Shown: positions 8,739-19,470 of the stretch, one piece after another
How the letters are laid out: the number at the start of each line of letters is the position of its first letter
How positions within the stretch are numbered: the stretch's first letter is position 1
DNA from: Rhodoblastus sp963748385
GTDB lineage: Bacteria; Pseudomonadota; Alphaproteobacteria; Rhizobiales; Beijerinckiaceae
DNA length: 64,000 bases
Direction of reading: 5' to 3'
NCBI GenBank assembly: GCA_963748385.1
Contig: CAVVIQ010000012.1
Location: 124,001 to 188,000 of the forward strand
Program-made: the position numbers and the translations under genes
The notes under the pieces: model-generated
Told to the model about the DNA's origin: nothing
Seen by the model: the letters and a program-made list of their open reading frames with translations, nothing else
Database searches by the model: none

Positions 8739-11597
8739 TTAACGAGGGACAGTCGTCAGTTCGCCGAGATCGGGCTCGCCGCATTTCGCCAGAATGGCCC
8801 GACGCGTCCTGTCGCGCAATTCGACCACGGCTGCGAAGCTGGCGCCTGTCGGCGTGATCGCCTCCGCGATCTCGACGCTCAGCGCCGCCCAGCGCGGAAA
8901 CCATTGGTCGCCGCGCAGCATCGAGCGCGTTCCGCGCAAAATTCCCGGCAGCACCGGCATTCCCGCTTCCGCCGCCACCTGGAAGGCGCCGAGATGAAAT
9001 TCAGCCAGCGCCGCCCTGCGGGTGAATGTGCCCTCCGGGAAGAACACAGTATTGCGCCCCTGGCGCGCCGCCGCGACCAAAGCCTGCGCTTCGGCATGGC
9101 TTTCACCGAACCGGCCGCGCTCGATGAAAAACGCGCCGAGCCGCCGGGTGAACGGGCCGGCGAAAAGCTGCTCAGCCAGCTCCTTTTTGGCGACGAAGAC
9201 TGGCTCTCCCGGCAAGACGGCGGCGAGAAGCGCGACATCCACATAGCTCGAATGGTTGAAGGCGAGCAACGCCTGGGAAGGCCGAAGGCGCTCGATCCCG
9301 GCGACCGACACCGGCGCCCCAAGGGCCCGGAGCGCGCCGCGCGCGAGAAAACGAACGGCGCGCCATCGCCATGTGAGGCGCGGCAGCGCCATGACCGCCA
9401 GCCAGGCGGCCAGATAGGCGCCTGCGACGACGGCCCACCACCAGGCCGCATAGAGCGTTTCGCCGGAAATCCTGAAAAGCCTCCGGATCGTCGGGGCGAA
9501 GCCAGAAAAAACGACGCGCAGGATCTGCCGCCATGGGGCGCGCGGTCGGGCGCCGATTCGTCCGCCAAGATAAAGCTCCTTGGCGGCGCTCCGCCTGACC
9601 TTGCCGCTCGACGTCTTTGGCGTCGTATGGAGCGGGGCGAGAACGATCTCGTCGGCCGGCGCGCCCGCAATGCCGGCGGCGACCTGTTGAATGCGGGCTT
9701 CCAGCGCCGCGCGCGCGGAAAAATCCGCCTCGCGCGTTTCGGCCATGACGATGACGCGCTCCGTGCCCGTGGCGGAATCCGCGACGCCAAAAACCGCCAC
9801 GCAACCTTTGCGGATTCCGGGAACCCGGCCGACGGCCTCCTCGATTTCCTGCGGGAAGATATGCTGCCCGGCGCGGATGATGATGTCCTTGACGCGGCCC
9901 GTTATATGGATGTCGCCGCAGGCCATATAGCCGTCGTCGCCGGTGTCGAGCCAGCCGCCGCGCAGGAGATCGCGCGTCTTCGCCTCATTGCGGAAATAGC
10001 CGGAAGTGGCGGAAGGGCCGCGGAATTCGACATGGCCTTCCTGCCTTTCGCCGACTTCGCGGCCGAAGTCGTCGACCACACGGATTTCATGGCCGGGCAG
10101 GGGCTGGCCGCAGGCGACGATCTCCAGCGGATGAGCGTCTTCGGCTTTCGATGGCGCGGCGATTCCGCGCCGGCCGAGCGCTTCGCGGTCAATCCGATCG
10201 ATGACTGGCGCCCGGCCGAGCGGCGAAAAGGCAAGGCCGACTGAATTTTCGGCGAGTCCGTAGACGGGCGCCATGGCGCCGGGCTGGAAGCCGTAACGCG
10301 AAAACCTGTCGGTGAAGCGCCGGATCGTCGCGGCGCTGACCGGCTCCGCCCCATTCGCGACCATGCGCAATGAGCTGAGATCGAGGCCCTGCAGATTGGA
10401 TTCCTCAACCTTGTCGAGACAGAGCTCGAAGCCGAAATTCGGCGACGCCGAAAGGGTCGCGCGGTAGCGGTGGATCGCCCACAGCCAGCACTCCGGCCGC
10501 GTCAGGAAGCTCAGCGGCGACATGACATAGAGCCGCGCCGCGAAATAGAGGCATCCGAGCCAGGCGCCGATCAGACCCATATCGTGATAGAGCGGCAGCC
10601 AGCTGACGAAAATATCGTCGGAATTCGCGTCCATGACGCGTCCCATGGCGCGTATGTTGGCGAGCAGATTGGCGTGGCTCAGAACCACGCCCTTGGGAGC
10701 GCCGGTGCTACCCGACGTATATTGCAGCAAAGCCGTCGATTTTTCGTCCGCCGGCGATCGCGGCGCAAATTCGCCGCTCGCGGAAGCCAGACTGGCGGCG
10801 GTCTCGACCGAGGTCAGGCTGTCGACCAGCGACCGCAACAGGGCGCCAAAATTGCGTCCTTCCGGGACGGTCACGAGCAGTCGCGCGCCGGCGTTGCTCA
10901 GAATGGCGGCCTGTCGGCGCAAATGATCCTCGATCTGCGAAAGGCGCGTGGGCGGATAGATCGGCACGGGAACCGCGCCGGCATGAAGGGTTCCGAAGAA
11001 GATGCTGAAAAATTCCGCGCTGGTCGGCAGCATGATCGCGACGCGGTCGCCGGGGAGGATGTCCCGCTCGATCAGGCCGGCGGCGACGCGCCTCGCCGAA
11101 GCGGCGAGCTCGCCGTAAGTCATGGCGGCGAGCGTCGTCTCGTCATCCTGCAGCAGCGTCAGATGCAACCTGTCGGGATGTCGCGCCGCATGCCAATCGA
11201 GCGCTTCGACCAGTGTTTTCACCTCCTGAGGCGCAGAGACGCTCGGCAGGGCGGAGGATGGCGCAGGCGCGGCGGCGCGGGAGCCCGCCGCGCTTCTATC
11301 CGCAGCCTGTCCAAACGCGCGAAAAAGATCCTCGACCGTTTCGGCTTCGGACGCGACATGAATGGGAAGGCGAAGACCAAAGGCGCGCTCGATGCGCAAG
11401 ATCAGTTCCGTCCGGGCGAGACTGTCGACGCCGAGGTCCTGCTCGAGCCTGCTGGACAACGCGACGGCGCGCGCGCTGGCGCTCCGGGGATGAAGCTCGC
11501 GGATAAATTGGCTGACGACCGCAATGAAAGCCACGTCCGGCGCCCCTTGCGGGTTCGTCGGCGCATGCGCAAGGTCTCTGCTGGCGCTCGGCTCCAT
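8739..11597 (-). CDS. ACP / fatty-acyl-AMP ligase / PlsC acyltransferase fusion protein
   Basis: A 952-residue three-domain protein. Residues about 20-100 form an acyl carrier domain with the phosphopantetheine serine S59 in LGVDSLARTEL. Residues about 125-660 form an AMP-binding domain of the fatty-acyl-AMP ligase type, with YTSGSTGAPKGVVLSH, YGLAENSVGLAF and the C-terminal TSSGKVRR lysine motif. A hydrophobic stretch (YAAWWWAVVAGAYLAAW) near 705-730 should anchor it to the membrane. Residues about 750-950 are a PlsC/LPLAT acyltransferase with NHSSYVD (HX4D, H782/D787) and FFPEGT (E855). Inferred role: activate a fatty acid, load it on its own ACP and transfer it to a lipid acceptor at the inner membrane. 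It resembles, in one chain, the Aas-type acyltransferase/acyl-ACP synthetase pair, but with the order reversed and a built-in ACP. Confidence 0.9.
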   Translation of the reverse strand: MEPSASRDLAHAPTNPQGAPDVAFIAVVSQFIRELHPRSASARAVALSSRLEQDLGVDSLARTELILRIERAFGLRLPIHVASEAETVEDLFRAFGQAADRSAAGSRAAAPAPSSALPSVSAPQEVKTLVEALDWHAARHPDRLHLTLLQDDETTLAAMTYGELAASARRVAAGLIERDILPGDRVAIMLPTSAEFFSIFFGTLHAGAVPVPIYPPTRLSQIEDHLRRQAAILSNAGARLLVTVPEGRNFGALLRSLVDSLTSVETAASLASASGEFAPRSPADEKSTALLQYTSGSTGAPKGVVLSHANLLANIRAMGRVMDANSDDIFVSWLPLYHDMGLIGAWLGCLYFAARLYVMSPLSFLTRPECWLWAIHRYRATLSASPNFGFELCLDKVEESNLQGLDLSSLRMVANGAEPVSAATIRRFTDRFSRYGFQPGAMAPVYGLAENSVGLAFSPLGRAPVIDRIDREALGRRGIAAPSKAEDAHPLEIVACGQPLPGHEIRVVDDFGREVGERQEGHVEFRGPSATSGYFRNEAKTRDLLRGGWLDTGDDGYMACGDIHITGRVKDIIIRAGQHIFPQEIEEAVGRVPGIRKGCVAVFGVADSATGTERVIVMAETREADFSARAALEARIQQVAAGIAGAPADEIVLAPLHTTPKTSSGKVRRSAAKELYLGGRIGARPRAPWRQILRVVFSGFAPTIRRLFRISGETLYAAWWWAVVAGAYLAAWLAVMALPRLTWRWRAVRFLARGALRALGAPVSVAGIERLRPSQALLAFNHSSYVDVALLAAVLPGEPVFVAKKELAEQLFAGPFTRRLGAFFIERGRFGESHAEAQALVAAARQGRNTVFFPEGTFTRRAALAEFHLGAFQVAAEAGMPVLPGILRGTRSMLRGDQWFPRWAALSVEIAEAITPTGASFAAVVELRDRTRRAILAKCGEPDLGELTTVPR

Positions 11598-11764
11598 TCC
11601 GCAAGGCTAACGCAGGGGCGGCGTTGCGCCGATGATCCGGATCAACGCCCTCAAGCCTTTCGTTCACCACAACTTACGCTGGCGGCCTTCAGTTCCCCTT
11701 GACGCCGATCACGGACCGGCCCCGCATTGGCGATTTAATAGTTTGAACAATGGGAGGACCGCGC

Positions 11765-12400
11765 ATGACTCCGACCATGGAAGCCATGATTGGCGGCCGG
11801 GCGCTGCCGGGCCTTTTGACAATTCCGGCGGCGGCGCGCGGCCTGGTGATCTTCGCCCATGATGGCAGCGGCTCGAGCCGGTTCAGCCCGCGCAATCGTT
11901 TCGCCGCCCAATATCTGTTTCGCCTCGGATTTTCGAGCCTGCTCTTCGATCTCCTGACCGAGGAGGAGGCGCGCGACCGCCGTAATGATTTCGACATCGC
12001 GCTTCTGGGCGCCCGAATGGCCGAGGCGATCGACTGGGCGCGAGGCGACGAGCGGACTTTTCGCTCGCCGTTCGGGCTTTTCGGCGCGAGCACCGGCGCG
12101 GCGGCGATCGTCGCGGCCGCTGACCGTGCCGCTGAAATCGCAGCCATCGTTTCGCGCGGCGGAAGACCAGATCTCGCCGGCGACGCGCTGACGAGGCTGC
12201 AAGCGCCGACGCTGCTGATCGTCGGCGGCGAAGACCGCGAGGTTCTGGCGCTCAACCGCGCGGCGCAGTCGCGGATGACATGCGAAATGTCCCTGACCGT
12301 GGTCGCCGGCGCAACCCATCTTTTCGAGGAAGAGGGCGCGCTGGAAGAGGCCCTGGCGGCGGCGGGCCGCTGGTACGGCGAATATTTACGGCCGACTTGA
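11765..12400 (+). CDS. Alpha/beta hydrolase of the dienelactone hydrolase type
   Basis: A 211-residue alpha/beta hydrolase beginning MTPTMEAMIGGRALPG, with GGGAGG upstream of ATG 11765. An oxyanion-loop-like VIFAHDGSGSSRFSPRN segment is followed by the nucleophile elbow GLFGASTGAAA, acidic residue E/D in IVGGEDREV and histidine in GATHLFEE, a complete triad. The closest familiar group is small DLH-like hydrolases, often found next to or fused with phosphoribosyltransferases; no such partner is present. Substrate unknown. It lies between the divergently transcribed ACP fusion gene and the acs-pdh operon. Confidence 0.8.
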   Translation: MTPTMEAMIGGRALPGLLTIPAAARGLVIFAHDGSGSSRFSPRNRFAAQYLFRLGFSSLLFDLLTEEEARDRRNDFDIALLGARMAEAIDWARGDERTFRSPFGLFGASTGAAAIVAAADRAAEIAAIVSRGGRPDLAGDALTRLQAPTLLIVGGEDREVLALNRAAQSRMTCEMSLTVVAGATHLFEEEGALEEALAAAGRWYGEYLRPT

Positions 12401-12825
12401 GGGAATCGACCATTGCGGAACTGGCCCCGATCCCGCTCAAGGATGTCCGCGCTCCGTCCGAATGGGTCAACATTGCGTGTTGGCGCCGCTGGCGTTGGAG
12501 CAGGGCGACGGCATGGAGTTGGGCGCTGGCGCGCCTCCGGCGAACATCGGCCAAGCTCGCCCTTATGTCTGCAAAACTTGACGACGCAGGCGCCGCCAAG
12601 GCACTCGGTGGACATACGTGGCGATCGAGTGACCGGCGGAACCGTTCGGCGCCGCAGCGAAAAGACCCACAAAATTTCGGTTCTTTCTAAGGAAACGCCG
12701 ACGAATTTGCGTTGACTTGGGTCTTTGAGCGCTCTCAGTATTGGCCAGCGCGCCATTGATGAATGTCAACGCCGCGGCGGCGCGCGTCAGTTACCGTTCC
12801 CGTCGACATTGACGGAAGGCCGGTC
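12401..12825. other. Intergenic region upstream of the acs-pdh-ACP operon
   Basis: A 425-base gap with no convincing gene. Its right end contains the candidate promoter at 12712-12741. If translation starts at ATG 12763 rather than 12826, the last 63 bases are coding. Confidence 0.4.
12712..12741 (+). promoter_or_regulatory. Candidate sigma70-type promoter for the acs-pdh-ACP operon
   Basis: TTGACT at 12712-12717 is followed 18 bases later by CAGTAT at 12736-12741. It sits in a locally AT-richer patch 85 bases before the preferred start codon. The -10 is weak, so this is a suggestion only. Confidence 0.35.
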
Positions 12826-14582
<1,757 letters not shown>

Positions 14583-14586
<4 letters not shown>

Positions 14587-15569
14587 CCGCGAAAGTCCAT
14601 CTCGACCATGCGCATATGCATTTCCTCCTCAAGGAGATGGTCCGCATCCGCCGCTTCGAGGCCAAATGCGTCGAGATGTACCAGGCGCAGAAAATCCTCG
14701 GCTTCCTCCATCTCTATGACGGCGAGGAGGCCGTCTCGGTCGGCGCCATGCAGGCGCTGGGTCCCGACGACGCGGTGGTGGCGACCTATCGCGAACACGG
14801 GCAGGCGCTGGCGCGCGGCGTGTCGGCCAATGCGATCATGGCGGAAATGTTCGGCAAGCTCGAGGGCTGCTGCCGGGGTCGCGGCGGCTCGATGCACATA
14901 TTCGATCGGCGGCTCAGGTTTTATGGCGGCAACGCCATCGTCGGCGGTGGCCTGCCGCTCGCCGTCGGCGTCGCTCTCGCCGACCGGACGCTTGGACGCA
15001 AGACCGTGACCGCCTGCTTTTTCGGCGATGGCGCGGTGGACGAAGGCGAATTCCACGAGAGCGTCAACCTTGCGGTTCTGTGGAAACTGCCCGTTCTCTT
15101 CATCTGCGAGAACAATCTCTATTCGATGGGCATGGCGGTCGCGCGGGCCGAGGCGGAAACCAATATCGCGCGCAAGGCGGCGGCCTATAGGATCCGTAGC
15201 GAAAATGTGGACGGCATGGACGTCGTCGCCGTCGAATCAGCCGCCCGGCGCGCGGTGGAGACGATCCGGACGACCGGCGAGCCCTACTTCCTGGAATGCG
15301 CGACCTATCGCTTGCGCGCCCATTCCATGTTCGACGCGCAGAGCTACCGATCGAAGGAGGAAATCGACTCCTGGCGCGACAGGGAGCCGATCGTCCGCTT
15401 CCGCAAATGGCTGGAGGACAATCATCTCATCCATCCAGACGATGTGGCGGACATCGAGCGCGAGGTCGATGCGGAAATAACGCAGGCGGTCGCCTTCGCG
15501 GAAGCCGGGACCCTGGAGCCGGTGGAGGAAGTCGAGCGCTTTGTCGTCATGCAGGAGGTTCCGCAATGA
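14583..15569 (+). CDS. pdhA: 2-oxoacid (pyruvate) dehydrogenase E1 component, alpha subunit
   Basis: A 328-residue thiamine-diphosphate enzyme subunit. The TPP motif begins GDGAVDEGEFHESVN and ends in ICENN (about residues 147-178). FYGGNAIVGGGLPLAVGVA, GRGGSMHIF and the AHSMFDAQSYR activation segment are typical of E1alpha of pyruvate or acetoin dehydrogenase complexes. With E1beta it decarboxylates a 2-oxoacid and acylates the lipoyl group of E2. It is translationally coupled to acsA upstream and pdhB downstream. The missing E3 gene would be supplied from elsewhere. Acetoin dehydrogenase (AcoA) is an alternative by sequence; the adjacent ACS makes an acetyl-CoA-producing role likely either way. 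Confidence 0.88.
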
Positions 15570-16561
15570 CCGATGGTTCTCCGTTGCGCATAACCTATCG
15601 CGAGGCCTGCCGGCAGGGACTGCGCCAGGCGTTGCTGGCCGATCCGCGCGTTCTCCTGATGGGCGAGGATGTCGCCCGCTACGGTGGCTGCTATGCCGTG
15701 ACCAAGGGGCTGGTCGAGGAATTCGGGGAAGGTCGGATCCGCGACACGCCGCTGTCGGAAAGCGCCTATGTCGGCGCCGGGATCGGCGCGGCAATGGCCG
15801 GCCTGCGGCCGATCGTGGAAATCATGACGGTGAATTTCAGCCTGCTGGCGCTCGACCAGATCATGAACAACGCCGCCACCATACCGCATATGTCGGGAGG
15901 GCAGTTCGCTGTGCCGCTGGTCATCCGCATCGCGACCGGCGGCGGCCGGCGCGTTGCGGCGCAGCATTCGCACAGTCTCGAAGGCTGGTACGCCCATATC
16001 CCCGGCCTGCGCATTCTCGCGCCAGCGACCAACGAGGACGCGCGGTTCATGCTGATCGCCGCGTTGAAGGACCCCAACCCCGTGCTCATCTTCGAGCACG
16101 TCATGCTCTATAATCGCGAGGAGGAGTTGAGCGCCGAGGTTTCCGAGGTCGACATCAGTCGCGCAAAAATCAGGCGTCCCGGCCGCGACGTGAGCCTCAT
16201 CGCCTACGGCGGCGGGCTGTTCAAGTCGCTGGAGGCCGCCCGTCTGCTGGCGCAGGAAGGCATTGAGGCGGAAGTGCTGGACTTGCGTGTGCTGCGGCCG
16301 CTCGACACGGCGGCGATTCTCGAAAGCGTCGGGCGGACCCGCCGGTGCGTCATCGTCGACGAGGCGTGGCGCAGCGGTTCGATCTCCGCCGAGATCGGCA
16401 TGCGCATCGTCGAACAGGCCTTTTTCGAACTCGACGCCCCGTTGCGCCGCGTCTGCGGCCGCGAGGTTCCCATGCCCTATGCGGCCCATCTGGAAGACGC
16501 CTGTCTGCCGCAGCCGGATGGCATAGCGGCGGCGGCGCGAGCGCTCGTGCGGCCGACATGA
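15566..16561 (+). CDS. pdhB: 2-oxoacid (pyruvate) dehydrogenase E1 component, beta subunit
   Basis: A 331-residue E1beta subunit. MGEDVARYGGCYAVTKGL near the N-terminus, DTPLSESAYVGAGIGAAMAG, and the C-terminal transketolase domain with LDLRVLRPLDTAAI and VIVDEAW are standard family landmarks. It completes the E1 heterotetramer. AGGAGG at 15553-15558, inside the end of pdhA, precedes ATG 15566 and the two genes overlap by four bases. Unlike many alphaproteobacterial pyruvate dehydrogenase E1beta proteins, it has no N-terminal lipoyl domain. Confidence 0.9.
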   Translation: MTDGSPLRITYREACRQGLRQALLADPRVLLMGEDVARYGGCYAVTKGLVEEFGEGRIRDTPLSESAYVGAGIGAAMAGLRPIVEIMTVNFSLLALDQIMNNAATIPHMSGGQFAVPLVIRIATGGGRRVAAQHSHSLEGWYAHIPGLRILAPATNEDARFMLIAALKDPNPVLIFEHVMLYNREEELSAEVSEVDISRAKIRRPGRDVSLIAYGGGLFKSLEAARLLAQEGIEAEVLDLRVLRPLDTAAILESVGRTRRCVIVDEAWRSGSISAEIGMRIVEQAFFELDAPLRRVCGREVPMPYAAHLEDACLPQPDGIAAAARALVRPT

Positions 16562-17748
16562 TCGACTTTCGCATGCCGGCGCTGGGCGCCGATATGGAAT
16601 CCGGCACGCTGGTCGAATGGCTGGTGAAGCCCGGCGACCGCATTAAATCCGGCGCGATCGTCGCCGTCGTCGAGACGCAGAAGGGAGCGATCGAGGTCGA
16701 GGTCTTTCACGACGGGGTGGTCTCGGAGATCCTCATCCCGGTCGGACAGAAAGTTCCGGTTGGCGCTGTGCTCGCGCGCATCGATGATGGCGCGGCGACC
16801 GCTGCGGCCGGGCCTGCGATGGCCGCGCCCAAGGCGCAGCGCGCTGCGGAAGCCGCACCGTCGCCCCCCGTCGAGGACCGCGCGCCCGCCCCGCCGGCGA
16901 CCGCTCCCGGAGCGCGCGTAAAGGCGACGCCCGTGGCGCGGCGCAGGGCCGCGGCGCTTGGAATTGACCTGGCCAGTCTCAAGGGCGCGGGAGTCGGGGG
17001 CGCGATTTGCCTTGCGGATGTGGAAGGCGCTCACGCCAATGGCGCCGAGCGCGCCGCGGCGCCGGGCGTAAAGCGCGGCTTTGCCGCCGCCGAAATGCGC
17101 AAGGCGATCGCGGCGGCGATGGCCCGGTCAAAACGCGAAATCCCTCACTATTATCTTGGTGAAACTATTGATCTTTCCACCGCTTTGGCTTGGCTCGAAC
17201 GTTTCAATGCGACGCAGCCGCCGCCGGGCCGTTTGCTGCCCGCGGCGCTTCTCTTGAAGGCGAGCGCGCTCGCCCTGCGCGAAGCGCCCGAACTCAATGG
17301 AGCCTTCGTCGATAACGCCTTCGTTCCAGGCGACGGGATTCACGTCGGCTGGGCCGTGTCGTTGCGTGGCGGCGGCCTCATCGCGCCCGCCATTCGCGAC
17401 GCCGACCGCAAGAGCCTGGTCGAAACGATGGAGGCGATGCGTGATCTTGTCGGGCGGGCGCGCAGCGGCGGCCTGCGCAGTTCGGAACTGACCTCGCCGA
17501 CCGTGACCGTGACAAGCATGGGCGAGCGCGGCGCGGAGACGGTGACCGGCGTCATCTATCCGCCACAGGTCGCCATCGTCGGCTTCGGCCGCATCGCGCA
17601 AAGGCCGTGGGCGGTCAACGGCCGCCTGGAAGCGCGGCCGCTCGTCGCGGCGAGCCTCGCGGCCGACCACCGCGTCACCGACGGACATCGGGGCGGGGTC
17701 TTTCTCGCAGCCCTGCGCGACATTCTGCAAAAGCCGGAGGCGTTATGA
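16558..17748 (+). CDS. pdhC: Dihydrolipoamide acetyltransferase (E2) of a 2-oxoacid dehydrogenase
   Basis: A 396-residue E2 with one lipoyl domain (residues 1-75, lipoyl lysine K42 in VETQKGAIEVE), an Ala/Pro linker, a peripheral E3/E1-binding domain (VKATPVARRRAAALGIDLAS, about 120-155) and a catalytic domain ending in the ADHRVTDG active-site motif (His and Asp both present). It passes the acyl group to CoA. It overlaps pdhB by four bases and the ACP gene by four bases. The single-lipoyl form is compact but complete; no lpd (E3) gene follows. Confidence 0.9.
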   Translation: MIDFRMPALGADMESGTLVEWLVKPGDRIKSGAIVAVVETQKGAIEVEVFHDGVVSEILIPVGQKVPVGAVLARIDDGAATAAAGPAMAAPKAQRAAEAAPSPPVEDRAPAPPATAPGARVKATPVARRRAAALGIDLASLKGAGVGGAICLADVEGAHANGAERAAAPGVKRGFAAAEMRKAIAAAMARSKREIPHYYLGETIDLSTALAWLERFNATQPPPGRLLPAALLLKASALALREAPELNGAFVDNAFVPGDGIHVGWAVSLRGGGLIAPAIRDADRKSLVETMEAMRDLVGRARSGGLRSSELTSPTVTVTSMGERGAETVTGVIYPPQVAIVGFGRIAQRPWAVNGRLEARPLVAASLAADHRVTDGHRGGVFLAALRDILQKPEAL

Positions 17749-17984
17749 CCGAAGTCGAAATCAGGTCCCTGATCGCCGAACTGATCGGCGAGATCGCGCC
17801 GGAGGCGGAGATGACGACGCTTTCCGACGACCAGGACATGCGCGACGCGCTCGACCTCAACTCGATGGACTTCAACAATCTGATTATCGCGATCCACAAG
17901 CGGACGGGAATTGACGTGCCAGAATCGGACTACCGTAAATTGTTCACGATGCGCGGCGCCATCGCATACCTGACGGCCCGCTAA
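17745..17984 (+). CDS. Free-standing acyl carrier protein
   Basis: A 79-residue acidic protein, MTEVEIRSLIAELIGEIAPE, with the phosphopantetheine attachment serine S40 in ALDLNSMDFNNL. Length and helix pattern fit a discrete ACP, but it differs from the housekeeping AcpP (which carries GADSLD). It is coupled by ATGA to the E2 gene, so it belongs to the same transcript as acetyl-CoA synthetase and the dehydrogenase. A specialised ACP for a secondary acylation pathway is the natural inference; its loading enzyme could be the nearby acyl-AMP ligase fusion. It lies at the edge of a degraded mobile-element patch. Confidence 0.85.
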   Translation: MTEVEIRSLIAELIGEIAPEAEMTTLSDDQDMRDALDLNSMDFNNLIIAIHKRTGIDVPESDYRKLFTMRGAIAYLTAR

Positions 17985-18163
17985 GGCGCGACGGCAGAGG
18001 TCGGTTGGTCGACGCCGTTTCGCGGCCTGGTCGCCGATGCGTTGTCGGAGATCGGTATGCAAGCGCCGAATTCACGCAAGATTTTGTCGCAGTGAAAAGT
18101 CTGGAAGACGATCGCCCAGGACGATCGGTCGATGCCGATTGTCGTGTCCGGACCCGCGCCGGT

Positions 18164-18424
18164 TGAATCGCCCCGAGTCTCCTTGACGCCCTCGGTAGCG
18201 GTTTTGATCTGCCGTTCAAACTCGACGAGCGACACCATCCCGTTTCTGACGTGCATGCTTGTGGGGTTGTAGAACGTCTCGATGCAATCGAACGCGTCCT
18301 GCCTCGCTTCGCTGCGGGTCCTACATGTCTTCCGGCGTATCCGTTCGCGCTTGAGCAGATGGAAGAAGCTTTCGGCCATGTCATTGTGACGGCGGTTGCC
18401 GCGCCGGCTTATCGACGGCTCCAG
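18164..18424 (-). pseudogene. IS3-family transposase remnant (OrfB C-terminal fragment)
   Basis: In this reverse-strand frame the segment around MAESFFHLLKRERIRRKT contains the third catalytic acidic residue (E in AESFF) of the IS3-family DDE integrase domain, followed by FYNPTSMHVRNGM and VEFERQ, the standard C-terminal block. The first two catalytic aspartates and all of OrfA are missing, and the frame runs on past the usual end. It is a truncated, non-functional leftover. No terminal inverted repeats or target duplication could be identified. Confidence 0.75.
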
Positions 18425-18438
18425 ATGATTTGCGCCGG

Positions 18439-18742
18439 TCAATCCGGCATGACGCCGCAATCCCGCGCCCCACAGGCCGAGCAACGGAACCGCCGCGCCC
18501 CGGCGATCGCCGGGAAGGGCATATCATCCGGCAGACCCAACGCATCAAAGGCGAGGGCGCCAGAATGACCACAGGCGCGGCAAAAGGTCGAGACGCCGGC
18601 CACGCCTTGCGCCTTCAAATGGGCGATCGAGGGCGGTTCTGGCTGGGCATGATTTCGGCATGGCGGCCGATCTTGAAAGGGAAGGCCCGCGAAAGGAAGC
18701 GGGCGAACAAAATCGAGGCGCGGTCGCGAAAGCCGCTGAACC
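18439..18742 (-). pseudogene. Frameshifted small zinc-ribbon-like protein
   Basis: Two adjoining reverse-strand frames look like one broken gene. The upstream frame reads through RASILFARFLSRAFPFKIGR and SQNRPRSPI before a stop at 18615-18617. The downstream frame resumes with LKAQGVAGVSTFCRACGHSG and ends RFRCSACGARDCGVMPD at 18439. The CxxC pairs in FCRACGH and FRCSACGARDC suggest a small zinc ribbon. The frame change falls at about 18615-18622. No ATG is available for the downstream part alone. Merging the two frames is inference from their compositional continuity; the downstream portion could also be a real short ORF from GTG 18603 or TTG 18618. Confidence 0.4.
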
Positions 18743-19267
18743 TCAAAACCTCGCGTTCTGAATTCGCGCCAGCTTCAATTCGCCCTTGGCGCCCCAGCTG
18801 GTCACGTCATCGGGAACCTCGGGCCGGAACCGCTCATAAAGATGGAATCCGATGCGGTTGAGTTCATCGGGCGGATAGGACGCTGCAAGCGCTTCCATAG
18901 AGGCCCGCACCGCGTCGAGATTGTCACCGAAGGCGCGACGGATATAGGCGAGCGCCGGGCTTGCCGACGCCGGCTTGCCGTGATCCTCGGCCCGTATCTC
19001 GCCGCCTTCCGTCGCCATGACCGGGATGCGCCGCCCGAGCAATAGGACCGTCTCTCGCGGGACTTGTGGCCGCTCCCGACCCTCCGTCTCTTCCCGCTCC
19101 TCGACAAGCCCCAAGCGGCGCGCCTTGGCCTGGGCGCTGTATCCCGCCACCGCGCGGCCAAGCGTCAATGCGGTTGCTGATGGATAGCCAAGCCTTTCGG
19201 CGACGATCGAGGCCCATAGCGTGAGCACCGGGGCGCGATTGATGCGGATGGAGTTGGGGCTTGGCAT
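18743..19267 (-). CDS. Conserved hypothetical protein
   Basis: A 174-residue soluble protein starting MPSPNSIRINRAPVLTLWAS and containing RLGYPSATALTLGRAVAGYSAQ. I have a general recollection of similar proteins in Hyphomicrobiales but no function. The C-terminal half (AYIRRAFGDNLDAVRASMEA and FHLYERFRPEVP) looks helical. No DNA-binding motif, signal peptide or membrane segment is obvious. It sits upstream of a zinc-ribbon remnant and 203 bases from the divergent mrr gene, in a patch with transposase debris, so it may be accessory. Confidence 0.6.
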   Translation of the reverse strand: MPSPNSIRINRAPVLTLWASIVAERLGYPSATALTLGRAVAGYSAQAKARRLGLVEEREETEGRERPQVPRETVLLLGRRIPVMATEGGEIRAEDHGKPASASPALAYIRRAFGDNLDAVRASMEALAASYPPDELNRIGFHLYERFRPEVPDDVTSWGAKGELKLARIQNARF

Positions 19268-19470
19268 GTTGCACCGCCTGTCCTCGGCGCCGCTGGGCGC
19301 TCGCCGATCAATTCAACATTTTCACAAGAGGCCGGCGCTGGGCAATAGCGGGAAAGTGGATGGCTCAAGGACGGCCCGTGCAAAGCCGCAGGGCGGCGCG
19401 AGGGCTATGGCGATCGGCAAGCGTTAGCTGCTAAGCTCGCGGGACGAATTATCACCTCTGGGGCCTACTC

